Shown piece by piece: positions 18,201-24,987 of a stretch of 43,107 nucleotides of DNA. Source of the DNA: Micromonospora yasonensis (lineage in GTDB: Bacteria; Actinomycetota; Actinomycetes; Mycobacteriales; Micromonosporaceae); assembly GCF_026013475.1 (NCBI RefSeq), contig NZ_JAPDPH010000039.1, positions 1-43,107 of the forward strand, read 5' to 3'. The first letter of the stretch is position 1. The number at the start of each line of letters is the position of its first letter. A program made the translations under genes and the position numbers. The notes under the pieces were generated by a model. That model ran no database searches. It saw nothing but the letters and a program-made list of their open reading frames with translations, and had not been told where the DNA came from.

Positions 18201-18573
18201 CGGCCAGATCATCCTGCTGTCCGGCTCCGGCCACAAGCTGGTGTTCCTCGGCGGCAGCAGCCCCGACGACGCGGGCGGCCAGGGGACCATCTACTACGCC
18301 GACGGCACGACCAGCACCTACACCGTCACGCTCGACAACTGGTGGTACCCGCCGACGCACAACGAGGCCATCGCGTCGATGCCGTACGTCAACTCTCAGG
18401 GCATCGGTGGGCGCCCCCGCGGCCAGCGTCAGCAGACCGTCTACGTAAACGCCGTCGCTGTCGACATCACGCCCGGCAAGCAGGTCATGGCGGTCACCCT
18501 GCCCATCGGGGGTGTGGTGGGCGAAGGCCAGCGCACCAGCGGTATGCATGTCTTCGCGATGGGGATGGCGTGA
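15211..18573 (+). CDS. Tat-exported GH2 beta-glycosidase, full-length paralogue 1
   Basis: 1120 residues. A Tat signal (SRRQLLRTTAVGLGAVVAW) precedes the GH2 sugar-binding domain (about 55-200), the Ig-like domain (about 205-330) and the TIM barrel (about 335-620). The acid/base is E449 in WGARLNE and the nucleophile is E523 in YLVTEAVG. These fit the GH2 scheme, with one residue more than the textbook WSLGNE spacing. Further C-terminal are GH2 C-terminal beta-domains (to about 810), an NEW3 module (about 825-920) and a roughly 190-residue end domain starting YASLAAARNNVGIS. The enzyme should be retaining and active outside the cell; beta-galactosidase, beta-glucuronidase and rarer activities all occur in GH2. 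The SMP-30 lactonase follows 76 bp downstream. Paralogues are at 20,403 and 24,988. Confidence 0.92.
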   Translation: MARPSLDPAAPTPRGGSFSRRQLLRTTAVGLGAVVAWRFLDGGPAHAAGAVTGPAAVRIPFNAHWLFGPSVPGGAAPAFPDADLATVTLPHNVTPLSWRNWDPSMWERVWLYRKHFDAPPGFDGMRVFCDFEGALTGSSVTVNGHDVPGYLGGYLPFSVELTDLLKPKDNVLAVVLDSRFNLNVPPNRIGSAASSSVDFWQPGGIYRDVNLRIVPQVFIADVFAKPAHVLDAARRSVEVECTLDAAVVPQGSVALTVDLRDGARKVTSTTVPVQADGTGKITVNATLGGLGDIRLWDIDDPNLYNVIVTLSVDGTAIHDYRVRIGFREARFELDGFFLNGRRVKLFGLNRHQFLPFAGGAVAARGQRKDAEILRNDLNCNMVRCSHYPQAESFLDACDELGLLVWDEVPGWGYLGNDDWKQLAVRDVAEMIRRDRNHPSIVIWGARLNETADDRTLYTRTQEVARSLDDSRPTAGAMAGRHNTTNYQQDVFAQNDYSNSIGPDGRKLPGLMSPRTDLPYLVTEAVGTLSGPAIFYRRIDRQDAQQGQAIAHARVHNIAGGDNRHCGVLAWCGYDYESGSGNRYQQIKYPGVIDLFRVPKPGAAIYQSQVDPRVRPVIQPAFYWDFGPFSPVNELTQAMICSNLERLEVFVGGAHLATVTPDTTNYGNLPYPPSFVDFSAVDGSGRPELRIDGYLGSTKVASRSFSADPSGDRLAVTIDDADLTGDGADATRVVFRAVDRYGQPRPYVDGAVTISVNGPGVLVGDNPFAFADAGGVGAVWLRTIRNTPGEITVTVAHPTLGTATATTRATVPAPGGAPAPYGTLQATPGSVLAEAGGTSTINASFTNNGLPNLTSVELRLRLPDGWTAQATGGTSFTGVTSGQQVAASWQLAVPSTAKQGPATVVVEAVYTAHGERGVSTSAIPLIVPYASLAAARNNVGISQNADVDSANLDGAGNSYSVEALAAAGIHPGAELRYADVPVTWPDVPAGSPDNVVATGQIILLSGSGHKLVFLGGSSPDDAGGQGTIYYADGTTSTYTVTLDNWWYPPTHNEAIASMPYVNSQGIGGRPRGQRQQTVYVNAVAVDITPGKQVMAVTLPIGGVVGEGQRTSGMHVFAMGMA

Positions 18574-18649
18574 CGCGGATGACGGTCCGGCAGACTCATG
18601 TCGTACGCGTGGGGCTGGCCGCCACGCGTCTGGCTGGGCGGGAGGCGAA

Positions 18650-19516
18650 ATGAGCGACGAGGTCGAGGTGGTTGTCGACGGCCGGGCGATGCTCGGGGAG
18701 TGCCCGATGTGGGATGCCGACCGGCAGTCGCTGCTCTGGGTGGACATCCTCGCCGGGGAGGTCCATCGCTATCGGCCCGACGGCGACGACAGCGTCGTCC
18801 TCAAACTCGACGTCCCGGTCGGGGCGGTGGCACCTTGTGCCGACGGCGGACTCGTGCTGGCCGCGGACCGGGGTTTCGCGCTGCACAGCGAGGAGCGTGG
18901 CCAGACCACCTGGCTCGGTGCGGTCGACCGCGGTGAGCGGATGAACGACGGCAAGTGCGACCCCGCAGGACGGTTCTGGGCCGGCACCATGATCGATGAG
19001 TCGTCGCCCGGCAAGGCTGGGCTCTACCGGCTGGAGCCCGACGGTCGCATCGTGCCGGTCCTCACCTCGGTAACGTTGTCCAACGGTCTCGGCTGGAGCC
19101 CGGACGGCCACACGATGTACTACATCGACACGCCGGCCCGTACCGTGGATGCCTTCGACTTCGATCTTGAGACCGGTTCGATCACGAACCGGCGGGTCCT
19201 GGTGGATCTGCGGGAGGCGGAGGGTCGGCCCGACGGGCTCACGGTGGACTCCGCCGGCGGCATCTGGATCGCGATGGCCAGGGGCTGGTCGGTGCGGCGG
19301 TATGACGCGCACGGTGTCCTCGACCGGGTGATCCGGCTGCCGGTCCAGAAGGTCACGAGCTGCACCTTCGGCGGTTCCGGGCTCGACGAGCTGTACATCA
19401 CCTCAGCGCGTTCCGGGCTGACGAGCGACGACTTGGCGGAGCAGCCGTACGCAGGGGCGCTGTTCCGGTGCAGGCCCGGAGTGACCGGCTTGTCGCCCCA
19501 CTCCTACCGCGGCTGA
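18650..19516 (+). CDS. SMP-30/gluconolactonase-family sugar lactonase
   Basis: 288 residues with a six-bladed propeller; the ATG at 18650 has GGAGG 5 nt upstream. The metal ligands of SMP-30 are in place: E17 (GECPMW), N145 (SNGLGWSPDG) and D195 (RPDGLTVD), with RMNDGKCDPAGRFWAG also conserved. No signal peptide, so it is cytoplasmic. It opens aldono-lactones to aldonic acids, the step after an NAD-dependent sugar 1-dehydrogenase. The matching SDR dehydrogenase and dehydratase are in the 31.7-39.1 kb operon. The same family provides the 6-deoxy-6-sulfogluconolactone lactonase of the characterised sulfo-Entner-Doudoroff pathway. Co-transcription with the upstream GH2 is likely (76-bp gap). Confidence 0.9.
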   Translation: MSDEVEVVVDGRAMLGECPMWDADRQSLLWVDILAGEVHRYRPDGDDSVVLKLDVPVGAVAPCADGGLVLAADRGFALHSEERGQTTWLGAVDRGERMNDGKCDPAGRFWAGTMIDESSPGKAGLYRLEPDGRIVPVLTSVTLSNGLGWSPDGHTMYYIDTPARTVDAFDFDLETGSITNRRVLVDLREAEGRPDGLTVDSAGGIWIAMARGWSVRRYDAHGVLDRVIRLPVQKVTSCTFGGSGLDELYITSARSGLTSDDLAEQPYAGALFRCRPGVTGLSPHSYRG

Positions 19517-19527
19517 GGAGAGCCCCC

Positions 19528-19815
19528 TCAGGCGGCCGATCCCCGCGCGATCCGGATCAGCCGGGCGGCGGGTTCGGCCAGCCGGGTCCGGCCACGCCAG
19601 ACCGCGCGCAAGGGCCGCCGTAGGTCGAGGTTCGCAACGGGTACCTCGACCAGGCGGCCTTCGCGCAGTTCGGCGGCGACCGCGAGCCCGCTGAGAACAG
19701 CCGGCGCGACACCCGCCTCCACGGCCACCTTCACCGCGGCGTTCGAGGACAGTTGCAGCGCCGGCGCGGCGGCGTTGCGCCGTACCCCCAGGGCGCGTTC
19801 CAGGGCGTCCCCTGG
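19528..19815 (-). pseudogene. C-terminal remnant of a LysR regulator (YeiE-like partner)
   Basis: The reverse frame reads a LysR effector-domain tail: DALERALGVRRN, then LQLSSNAAVKVAVEAGVAP, AVLSGLAVAAELREGRLVEV and RPLRAVWRG, ending at TGA 19528. Nothing of the helix-turn-helix or lobe 1 is present. At about 19,805-19,815 the homology stops and the adjoining DNA reads as YeiH on the other strand. It is what remains of a divergent lysR-yeiH pair after a deletion removed both N-termini and the promoter region between them. Confidence 0.8.
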
Positions 19816-20294
19816 CGGACGGACTGCTCCATCTCTCCGAGGCGTCCTTCGGGATCTGGGCCGGCGCGAGCGTGCACGAGGTCGCGCAGGTCGTCGCCAC
19901 GGCGGGAGCGGTCGGTTCGGCTGCCCTCGCCACCGCGGTGGTCGTCAAGCTGACCCGGGTGATCCTGCTGGCTCCCCTGATCGCCGGCGTCAGCCTGTGG
20001 CGGCGGCGCACGGCGGAGACCTCGGGGACCAGGAGGCCGCCCGTCGTCCCGCTCTTCGTCGCCGGCTTCCTCGCGATGATGGTGCTGCGCAGCGTGGGCA
20101 CCGTCCCGGACGCCCTGCTGGCGCCGCTGAAGACGATCCAGGCGGTGCTGTTCACCGCCGCGCTGTTCGGCATGGGATCCGCGGTTCGCCTGCGCGCGCT
20201 GCTGCGGACCGGGTGGCCGGGCGTCGCCCTGGGCGCGGTGTCCTCCGTTCTCATCGCGCTGGTCGCGCTCGGCGGGGTGGCGCTCGTGCGCTAG
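19800..20294 (+). pseudogene. C-terminal remnant of a YeiH-type exporter
   Basis: The forward frame gives LADGLLHLSEASFGIWAGAS, then VHEVAQVVATAGAVGSAALA and TAVVVKLTRVILLAPLIAGV, which is the second half of a YeiH/UPF0324 protein through to a stop at 20292-20294. The first half, with the GTGICG motif and at least four helices, is missing. It faces away from the LysR remnant and touches it directly. A GTG at 19872 could start a 140-residue peptide, but a functional exporter is unlikely. Confidence 0.8.
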
Positions 20295-20305
20295 ATCGAC
20301 ATTCT

Positions 20306-20337
20306 TGACCCCTGCCGGGCCGAGAGGTATAACCACT
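20306..20337 (+). promoter_or_regulatory. Promoter and operator of the second GH2 gene
   Basis: TTGACC (20306-20311), a 17-bp spacer and TATAAC (20329-20334) form one of the best promoters in the window. The -10 is embedded in AGGTATAACCA (20326-20336), another GGT-N3-ACC operator; read on the minus strand it is TGGTTATACCTCT. Binding here would directly block RNA polymerase. The site lies 12 bp after the yeiH remnant stop and 66 bp before the start codon. Confidence 0.75.
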
Positions 20338-20402
20338 GACCACAGACCATGAGGATTACCTAACACGCTCGACTTCTGATCGACACGGCCCAGGAGGCAC
20401 CT

Positions 20403-22841
20403 ATGCGAGACAAGTGGATCTCTGATAGACCGGTGAGCAGGCGAAACGTCCTACGGGCCGGCGGGGTGGGACTCCTGGGCGCGGCGGCGCTCTCGTCGTC
20501 GGCGTGGGCCGCGACGAGCCCGGTGTCGCGGGGCCCCGCCGGGCGGGTGATCCCGCTCGACCACGAGTGGTTGTTCGGCGGGGAAGCCGTCGCCGGGTCG
20601 GTGCTGCCCGGGTTCGACGACTCCCGGTTCGAGCTGGTCACCCTGCCGCACTCCAACACCCGGTTGTCGTGGCACGACGTACGGCCGCCGGACTTTCCCG
20701 GGGAGTACGCGGGTGGACGGTCGCCGTACGAGTTCATCTCCATCTACCGCCGCCATTTCACGCTGCCGCCCGACGCCCGCGGCCAGCGGGTGTTCGTGGA
20801 CTTCGGTGGCTCGGTGGCGGCCTCGACGGTCACCGTCAACGGCCAGCGTCTCGGCGAGTACAGGGGCGGCTATACCCCGTTCACCTTCGAGCTGACGCCG
20901 TACGTCGACTGGCAGGGCGACAACGTCCTGGCGGTCGAGGTCGACTCACGGCGTACCCGGGCCGACATCCCGCCGTTCGGCGGCAAGTTCGGCAACGACC
21001 CCGCCCGGGTACGGGTCGACTTCGACACGTTCGGCGGCCTCTACCGCAGCGTCTCGCTGCGCCTGATGCCGCGGACGTTCCTCGAGAACGTGTACGCCCG
21101 GCCGGTGCGCGTGCTGACCGAGGACCGGGCCCTCGATATCCGGTGCTACCTGCAGGGCGAGCTGGACGGACCGCTCGTGGTGGAAGCCGACCTCCGCGAC
21201 GGCGAGCAGCTGCTGGGCCAGGCCACCGCGACGGTGCCTCCCGGACAGGACACGGTCCAGTTCTCGATCGACGGGCTCCGGGATGTCGAGTTGTGGGACG
21301 TCGACGCCCCGCGGCTCTACGACGTCCACGTCCGGCTCCGTGAGGGGGTGGCGGACAACGACGGCGGCAAGCCGGTGCACGAATACACCACCCGGGTCGG
21401 CTTCCGGGAGGCGCAGTTCACCGAGCAGGGGTTCTTCCTGAACGGGCGGCGCCTGCAGCTGTTCGGGCTCAACCGCCACCAGAGCTTCCCGTATGTGGGC
21501 TACGCGATGCCCGCCCGGGTGCAGCGCCGCGATGCCGAGATCCTGCGCCACGAGCTCAACGTCAACATGATCCGGAGCTCGCACTACCCGCCGTCGCCGC
21601 ACTTCCTGGACGCCTGCGACGAGCTCGGGCTCCTGGTCTGGGACGAGATGCCGGGGTGGCAGTATGTCGGGGACGCCGCCTGGCAGGACGTGGCCGCCGA
21701 GAACGTCGAGGCGATGATCCGTCGGGACTGGAACCACCCGTCGGTCATCCTCTGGGCGGTGCGGATCAACGAGGGCGCGGCCAACGCGGCGTTCGAGACC
21801 CGCCTGAACGATCTGGCGCACCGGCTCGACCCGTCGCGGCAGACCACCGGCGCGTACAACGGCTCCCAGAAACTGCAGGTCGACGTCCGGGGCCAGAACG
21901 ACTACCGCGACGACATGAACACGTTGACCCCGCCGAGCGCCCCGCGCTACCTGATCAGCGAGGCGGTGGGGCAGAAGCGGCCGTTCGGCGACTTCACCCA
22001 GACGTACCTGCGCACCGACCCGGTCGCCGATCAGCAGGCCCAGGCGCTGCGGCACGCGCAGGTCCACAACGCCGCGGGAGCGGATCCGCGGTACGCCGGC
22101 CTCATCGCCTGGTGCGCCTTCGAGTACCTTTCCCCGCGCAACTCGATCCGCGACGTCAAGACCCCCGGCGTGTGCGACCTCTTCCGGATTCCCAAGCCGG
22201 GGGCGTCGTTCTACCGGTCGCAGGTCAAGCCGAGCGAGCGCATCGTGCTGGAACCGGCGTTCTACTGGGACTTCGGCCCCAAGTCACCGGACGGCCCGGG
22301 CGCGAACGCCCTGATCGCGTCGAACTGCGACACGCTCGAGGTCTACGTCGACGACCAGCTCCTGGCGACCGTCCAGCCGGCCCGCGAGTCGTTCGCCAAC
22401 CTTGCCTACCCGCCGTTCTTCGCCGACCTGACGGTCGAGGACGGGGCGAACCGGCTACCTGAGTTGCGGATCGACGGCTTCATCGGCGGTGCCCGGGTCA
22501 TCTCTCGCCGCTTCTCGGCCGACCGCTCACTCGACCAGTTGGCGGTCGAGGTCGACGACGAGCAGATCGACGGGGATGGCATCGACGCCACGCGGGTGGT
22601 CTTCCGTGCGGTCGACCGGTACGCCGCGCCCCGGCCGTTCGTCACCGGCGACGTGGCCTTCGCCATCGACGGACCGGCCGAGCTGATCGGCGACAACCCG
22701 TTCGCCTTCGGGGACGCGGGCGGCGCCGGCGCCATCTGGATCCGTTCGCGGGAAGGGGGAGTGGGAAGCGTCCTGCTCCGGGTCACCCATCCCACGCTCG
22801 GCACCCAGGAGGTCGCGATCACTGTCCAGCGCACACCGTGA
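20403..22841 (+). CDS. Tat-exported GH2 beta-glycosidase, C-terminally truncated paralogue 2
   Basis: 812 residues against 1120 and 1117 in its paralogues. A Tat signal (SRRNVLRAGGVGLLGAAAL) and the GH2 sugar-binding, Ig-like and TIM-barrel domains are complete. The acid/base is E457 (WAVRINE) and the nucleophile E520 (YLISEAVG). It has the GH2 C-terminal beta-domains up to THPTLGTQEVAITVQ, and the frame then closes. The NEW3 module and the end domain of the paralogues are absent; a short frame-shifted trace of the end domain follows at 22,850-22,914. AGGAGG lies just before the ATG. Catalytic parts are intact, so an active enzyme lacking the accessory modules is expected. It has its own operator-bearing promoter. 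Confidence 0.92.
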   Translation: MRDKWISDRPVSRRNVLRAGGVGLLGAAALSSSAWAATSPVSRGPAGRVIPLDHEWLFGGEAVAGSVLPGFDDSRFELVTLPHSNTRLSWHDVRPPDFPGEYAGGRSPYEFISIYRRHFTLPPDARGQRVFVDFGGSVAASTVTVNGQRLGEYRGGYTPFTFELTPYVDWQGDNVLAVEVDSRRTRADIPPFGGKFGNDPARVRVDFDTFGGLYRSVSLRLMPRTFLENVYARPVRVLTEDRALDIRCYLQGELDGPLVVEADLRDGEQLLGQATATVPPGQDTVQFSIDGLRDVELWDVDAPRLYDVHVRLREGVADNDGGKPVHEYTTRVGFREAQFTEQGFFLNGRRLQLFGLNRHQSFPYVGYAMPARVQRRDAEILRHELNVNMIRSSHYPPSPHFLDACDELGLLVWDEMPGWQYVGDAAWQDVAAENVEAMIRRDWNHPSVILWAVRINEGAANAAFETRLNDLAHRLDPSRQTTGAYNGSQKLQVDVRGQNDYRDDMNTLTPPSAPRYLISEAVGQKRPFGDFTQTYLRTDPVADQQAQALRHAQVHNAAGADPRYAGLIAWCAFEYLSPRNSIRDVKTPGVCDLFRIPKPGASFYRSQVKPSERIVLEPAFYWDFGPKSPDGPGANALIASNCDTLEVYVDDQLLATVQPARESFANLAYPPFFADLTVEDGANRLPELRIDGFIGGARVISRRFSADRSLDQLAVEVDDEQIDGDGIDATRVVFRAVDRYAAPRPFVTGDVAFAIDGPAELIGDNPFAFGDAGGAGAIWIRSREGGVGSVLLRVTHPTLGTQEVAITVQRTP

Positions 22842-22849
22842 CCCGGTAG

Positions 22850-22914
22850 CCCCCGCGGTGCACCCCGGAATCGCCAACCACATCCACATCTTCGCGCTCG
22901 GGCTGATCCCGTAG
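22850..22914 (+). pseudogene. Scar of the lost C-terminal domain of GH2 paralogue 2
   Basis: In the +1 frame relative to the GH2, just after its stop, the DNA reads AVHPGIANHIHIFALGLIP followed by TAG (22912-22914). This matches the last residues of the paralogues (RTSGMHVFAMGMA and IRGVHVFAIGVGG, each right before the stop). It shows that the gene once ran through to the end domain and lost about 300 codons by an internal deletion plus frame change. Confidence 0.7.
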
Positions 22915-22946
22915 CTCCCCTACCCCCATCGAGCGGAGCAGTATCC

Positions 22947-24962
22947 ATGGTCAAATTCCACCGCCGGCCCCGCCCGGGCGTCGCGGCGCTGGCCGTCGGC
23001 ACCGCGCTGAGTGTCGTTCTGCTCACCGTCATCGGACCGCCGGCTCCGGCGCGAGCCGGTGGGCAGGCCAGCCTCCAGGTCGACATCAACAGTCCGATCC
23101 GGTTCATCCACCCGCAGTTGTTCGGTTCGAACGTGGGCTGGAACGCCCAGTCCGACTTCATGAAGCCGGATACCACGCTGTTCTACCCGCATTTCCTCAC
23201 CCAGGTGCGGGAGGTCGGGTACGGCGCTCAGCGCTTCCCCGGTGGCACACTGGCTTCCTTCTACCACTGGAAGCGGGCGATCGGGCCACTCCAGGACCGC
23301 CAGCCGAACACCTTCTTCGGCAACGGCTCGCAACAATCGCAGCTCGGACCGGACGAGTTCGGGCAACTGATGGAGCTCACCGGCGCCACGGGCAATGTGA
23401 TCCTCAACCACTCGGAGTCGCTGCAGGACGCGCGGGACTACGTGGCCTACATGACGCTGCCGGCACCGGGCCGGCCGATCACCGACCCCGCCGACCCAAA
23501 GTATTGGGCCGGCCTGCGGGCCAAGAACGGTCACCCGGCGCCCTACGACATCCCGTGGTGGGAGGTCGGCAATGAGGTGAACACCCAGGCGAATGCCGGA
23601 TGGCTGGGCGGGTCGCTCGTGTCGTACGCCAACGGTGCCTGCCCCGTGGACAACGTGAAGGCCTGTCTCTACGACTTCGGCGGCACCACCCGATTCACCG
23701 ACGAGCCCGTCGGGGACGGGGCCGACAGCAGCCAGGCCGCGTCGGTCAGTACGGGCGAGCCGGCGCAGGAGAAGTACGTCGACTATCCGCCGGTGGCACC
23801 ATCCAGCGTCACCGTCTCCGTCGGCGGCCAGCCGTGGACGCAGGTGGCATCGCTCTCCGACGCCGCGTCCACCGCGACGGTCTACCGCCTCGACGCCGCA
23901 ACGGGTCAGATTGTCTTCGGAGACGGCGTCCACGGCGCCATTCCTCCGGCCGGATCCTCAATTACGGCCAGCTACGACTCGGGACCCCATCCCGGGTTCG
24001 TGGACTTCTACCGCGAGATGAAGGCCGTGAACCCGGCCATCCACGTGTGCCTCGGCTCGTCCAGCGACCCGACCGCCGGTGGCGCCTACTTCCAGAACCT
24101 CGGATCCACCTACCCCTACGACTGCGTCGCCACCCACCCGTACGTCCGCCCTGGGAACAGCCGTGCGCAGGGCCAGATCTCCAACAGCCTTCCCGAAGCG
24201 GACTACAACTCCGAACTGCTCGCCATGCCCGACGTCCTGGCCGATCAGGTGCGGAAGCTACGCGCGAAGATCGACCAGGCCGCCGGGCCCAGGGCCGCCG
24301 AGGTGGACATCGTCCTCACCGAGTTCGGTCAACTGCAGAGCTCGAATCCGACCTTCGAGCCGAAGTACCACCTCACCCTGCAACAGAGTCTGCTTCTCGC
24401 CGGTCTGCTCCGGGAATGGGTCGATCTCGGGGTCCCGCTCGCCGAGCAGTACCTGCTCGCCGGCTCGCCGTTCGGCTCCACCGTGCCGAACGGAAACGTC
24501 AACGTGAACTCCGCGATAGTCGGGCCCGGCCCCGACACCGTTGTCGAGCCGGCGGCCCTGGTGGAACAACTGTTCCGGCCGCTCGGCGGTCAACAACAGG
24601 TCACCGTGCAGTCCGACGCGATACCCGCGCTCTCACTCCGGGACGGCACCCAACTTCCGGTCCTGGAAACCGTCGCCGCCCACAGCGGCAACACCATCAC
24701 GCTCGTGGTCATCAACCAGTCCGATCGGACGGCGGTGCCCACCACCATCACGGCCGCCGGCACTCAGCTTCTCCGCGGCGCCGTCACGACGCTCAACGCG
24801 GACTCCGCACTTTCCTACAACACACCAGACAACCCCACGGCGGTGTCTCTGCACCGGAGGCCGTTGGAAGCGACTTCCGGCCAGGTCACCGCCACCTTCC
24901 CCGCTCACTCCGTGAGCCTGATCGAGCTGACGTTCCAGCTGAACCCCGTCCCGGTCGACTGA
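22947..24962 (+). CDS. Secreted GH51-like alpha-L-arabinofuranosidase family enzyme
   Basis: 671 residues with a Sec signal peptide (VAALAVGTALSVVLLTVIG..ARA). Clan GH-A features: FGSNVGWN, RFPGGTLASFYHWKRAIGPL, acid/base E210 in WWEVGNEVN, and nucleophile E459 in VLTEFGQ; a GH51-type C-terminal beta-domain follows. Between the two catalytic residues is an inserted beta-rich segment (about residues 275-345) with TGQIVFGDGVHGAIPPAG, which resembles modules seen in phage-baseplate-type proteins. The family mostly releases alpha-L-arabinofuranose, but distant members act otherwise. It lies 105 bp after GH2 paralogue 2 and 25 bp before paralogue 3, so it is probably co-transcribed with them. Confidence 0.8.
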   Translation: MVKFHRRPRPGVAALAVGTALSVVLLTVIGPPAPARAGGQASLQVDINSPIRFIHPQLFGSNVGWNAQSDFMKPDTTLFYPHFLTQVREVGYGAQRFPGGTLASFYHWKRAIGPLQDRQPNTFFGNGSQQSQLGPDEFGQLMELTGATGNVILNHSESLQDARDYVAYMTLPAPGRPITDPADPKYWAGLRAKNGHPAPYDIPWWEVGNEVNTQANAGWLGGSLVSYANGACPVDNVKACLYDFGGTTRFTDEPVGDGADSSQAASVSTGEPAQEKYVDYPPVAPSSVTVSVGGQPWTQVASLSDAASTATVYRLDAATGQIVFGDGVHGAIPPAGSSITASYDSGPHPGFVDFYREMKAVNPAIHVCLGSSSDPTAGGAYFQNLGSTYPYDCVATHPYVRPGNSRAQGQISNSLPEADYNSELLAMPDVLADQVRKLRAKIDQAAGPRAAEVDIVLTEFGQLQSSNPTFEPKYHLTLQQSLLLAGLLREWVDLGVPLAEQYLLAGSPFGSTVPNGNVNVNSAIVGPGPDTVVEPAALVEQLFRPLGGQQQVTVQSDAIPALSLRDGTQLPVLETVAAHSGNTITLVVINQSDRTAVPTTITAAGTQLLRGAVTTLNADSALSYNTPDNPTAVSLHRRPLEATSGQVTATFPAHSVSLIELTFQLNPVPVD

Positions 24963-24987
24963 CCAGTGTAAGGAGAGTGTTTCTCCC

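Noticed and set aside
15223..18747. A very long open frame (over 1,100 codons) on the minus strand opposite the first GH2
   Set aside because: It is the mirror of a high-GC gene: its translation is dominated by Arg, Gly, Val and Asp without domains, while the plus-strand frame has complete GH2 motifs and a Tat signal.
24971..24986. GGAGA/TCTCC inverted repeat over the ribosome site of GH2 paralogue 3
   Set aside because: Arms of five bases are common by chance; no attenuator or riboswitch features around it.
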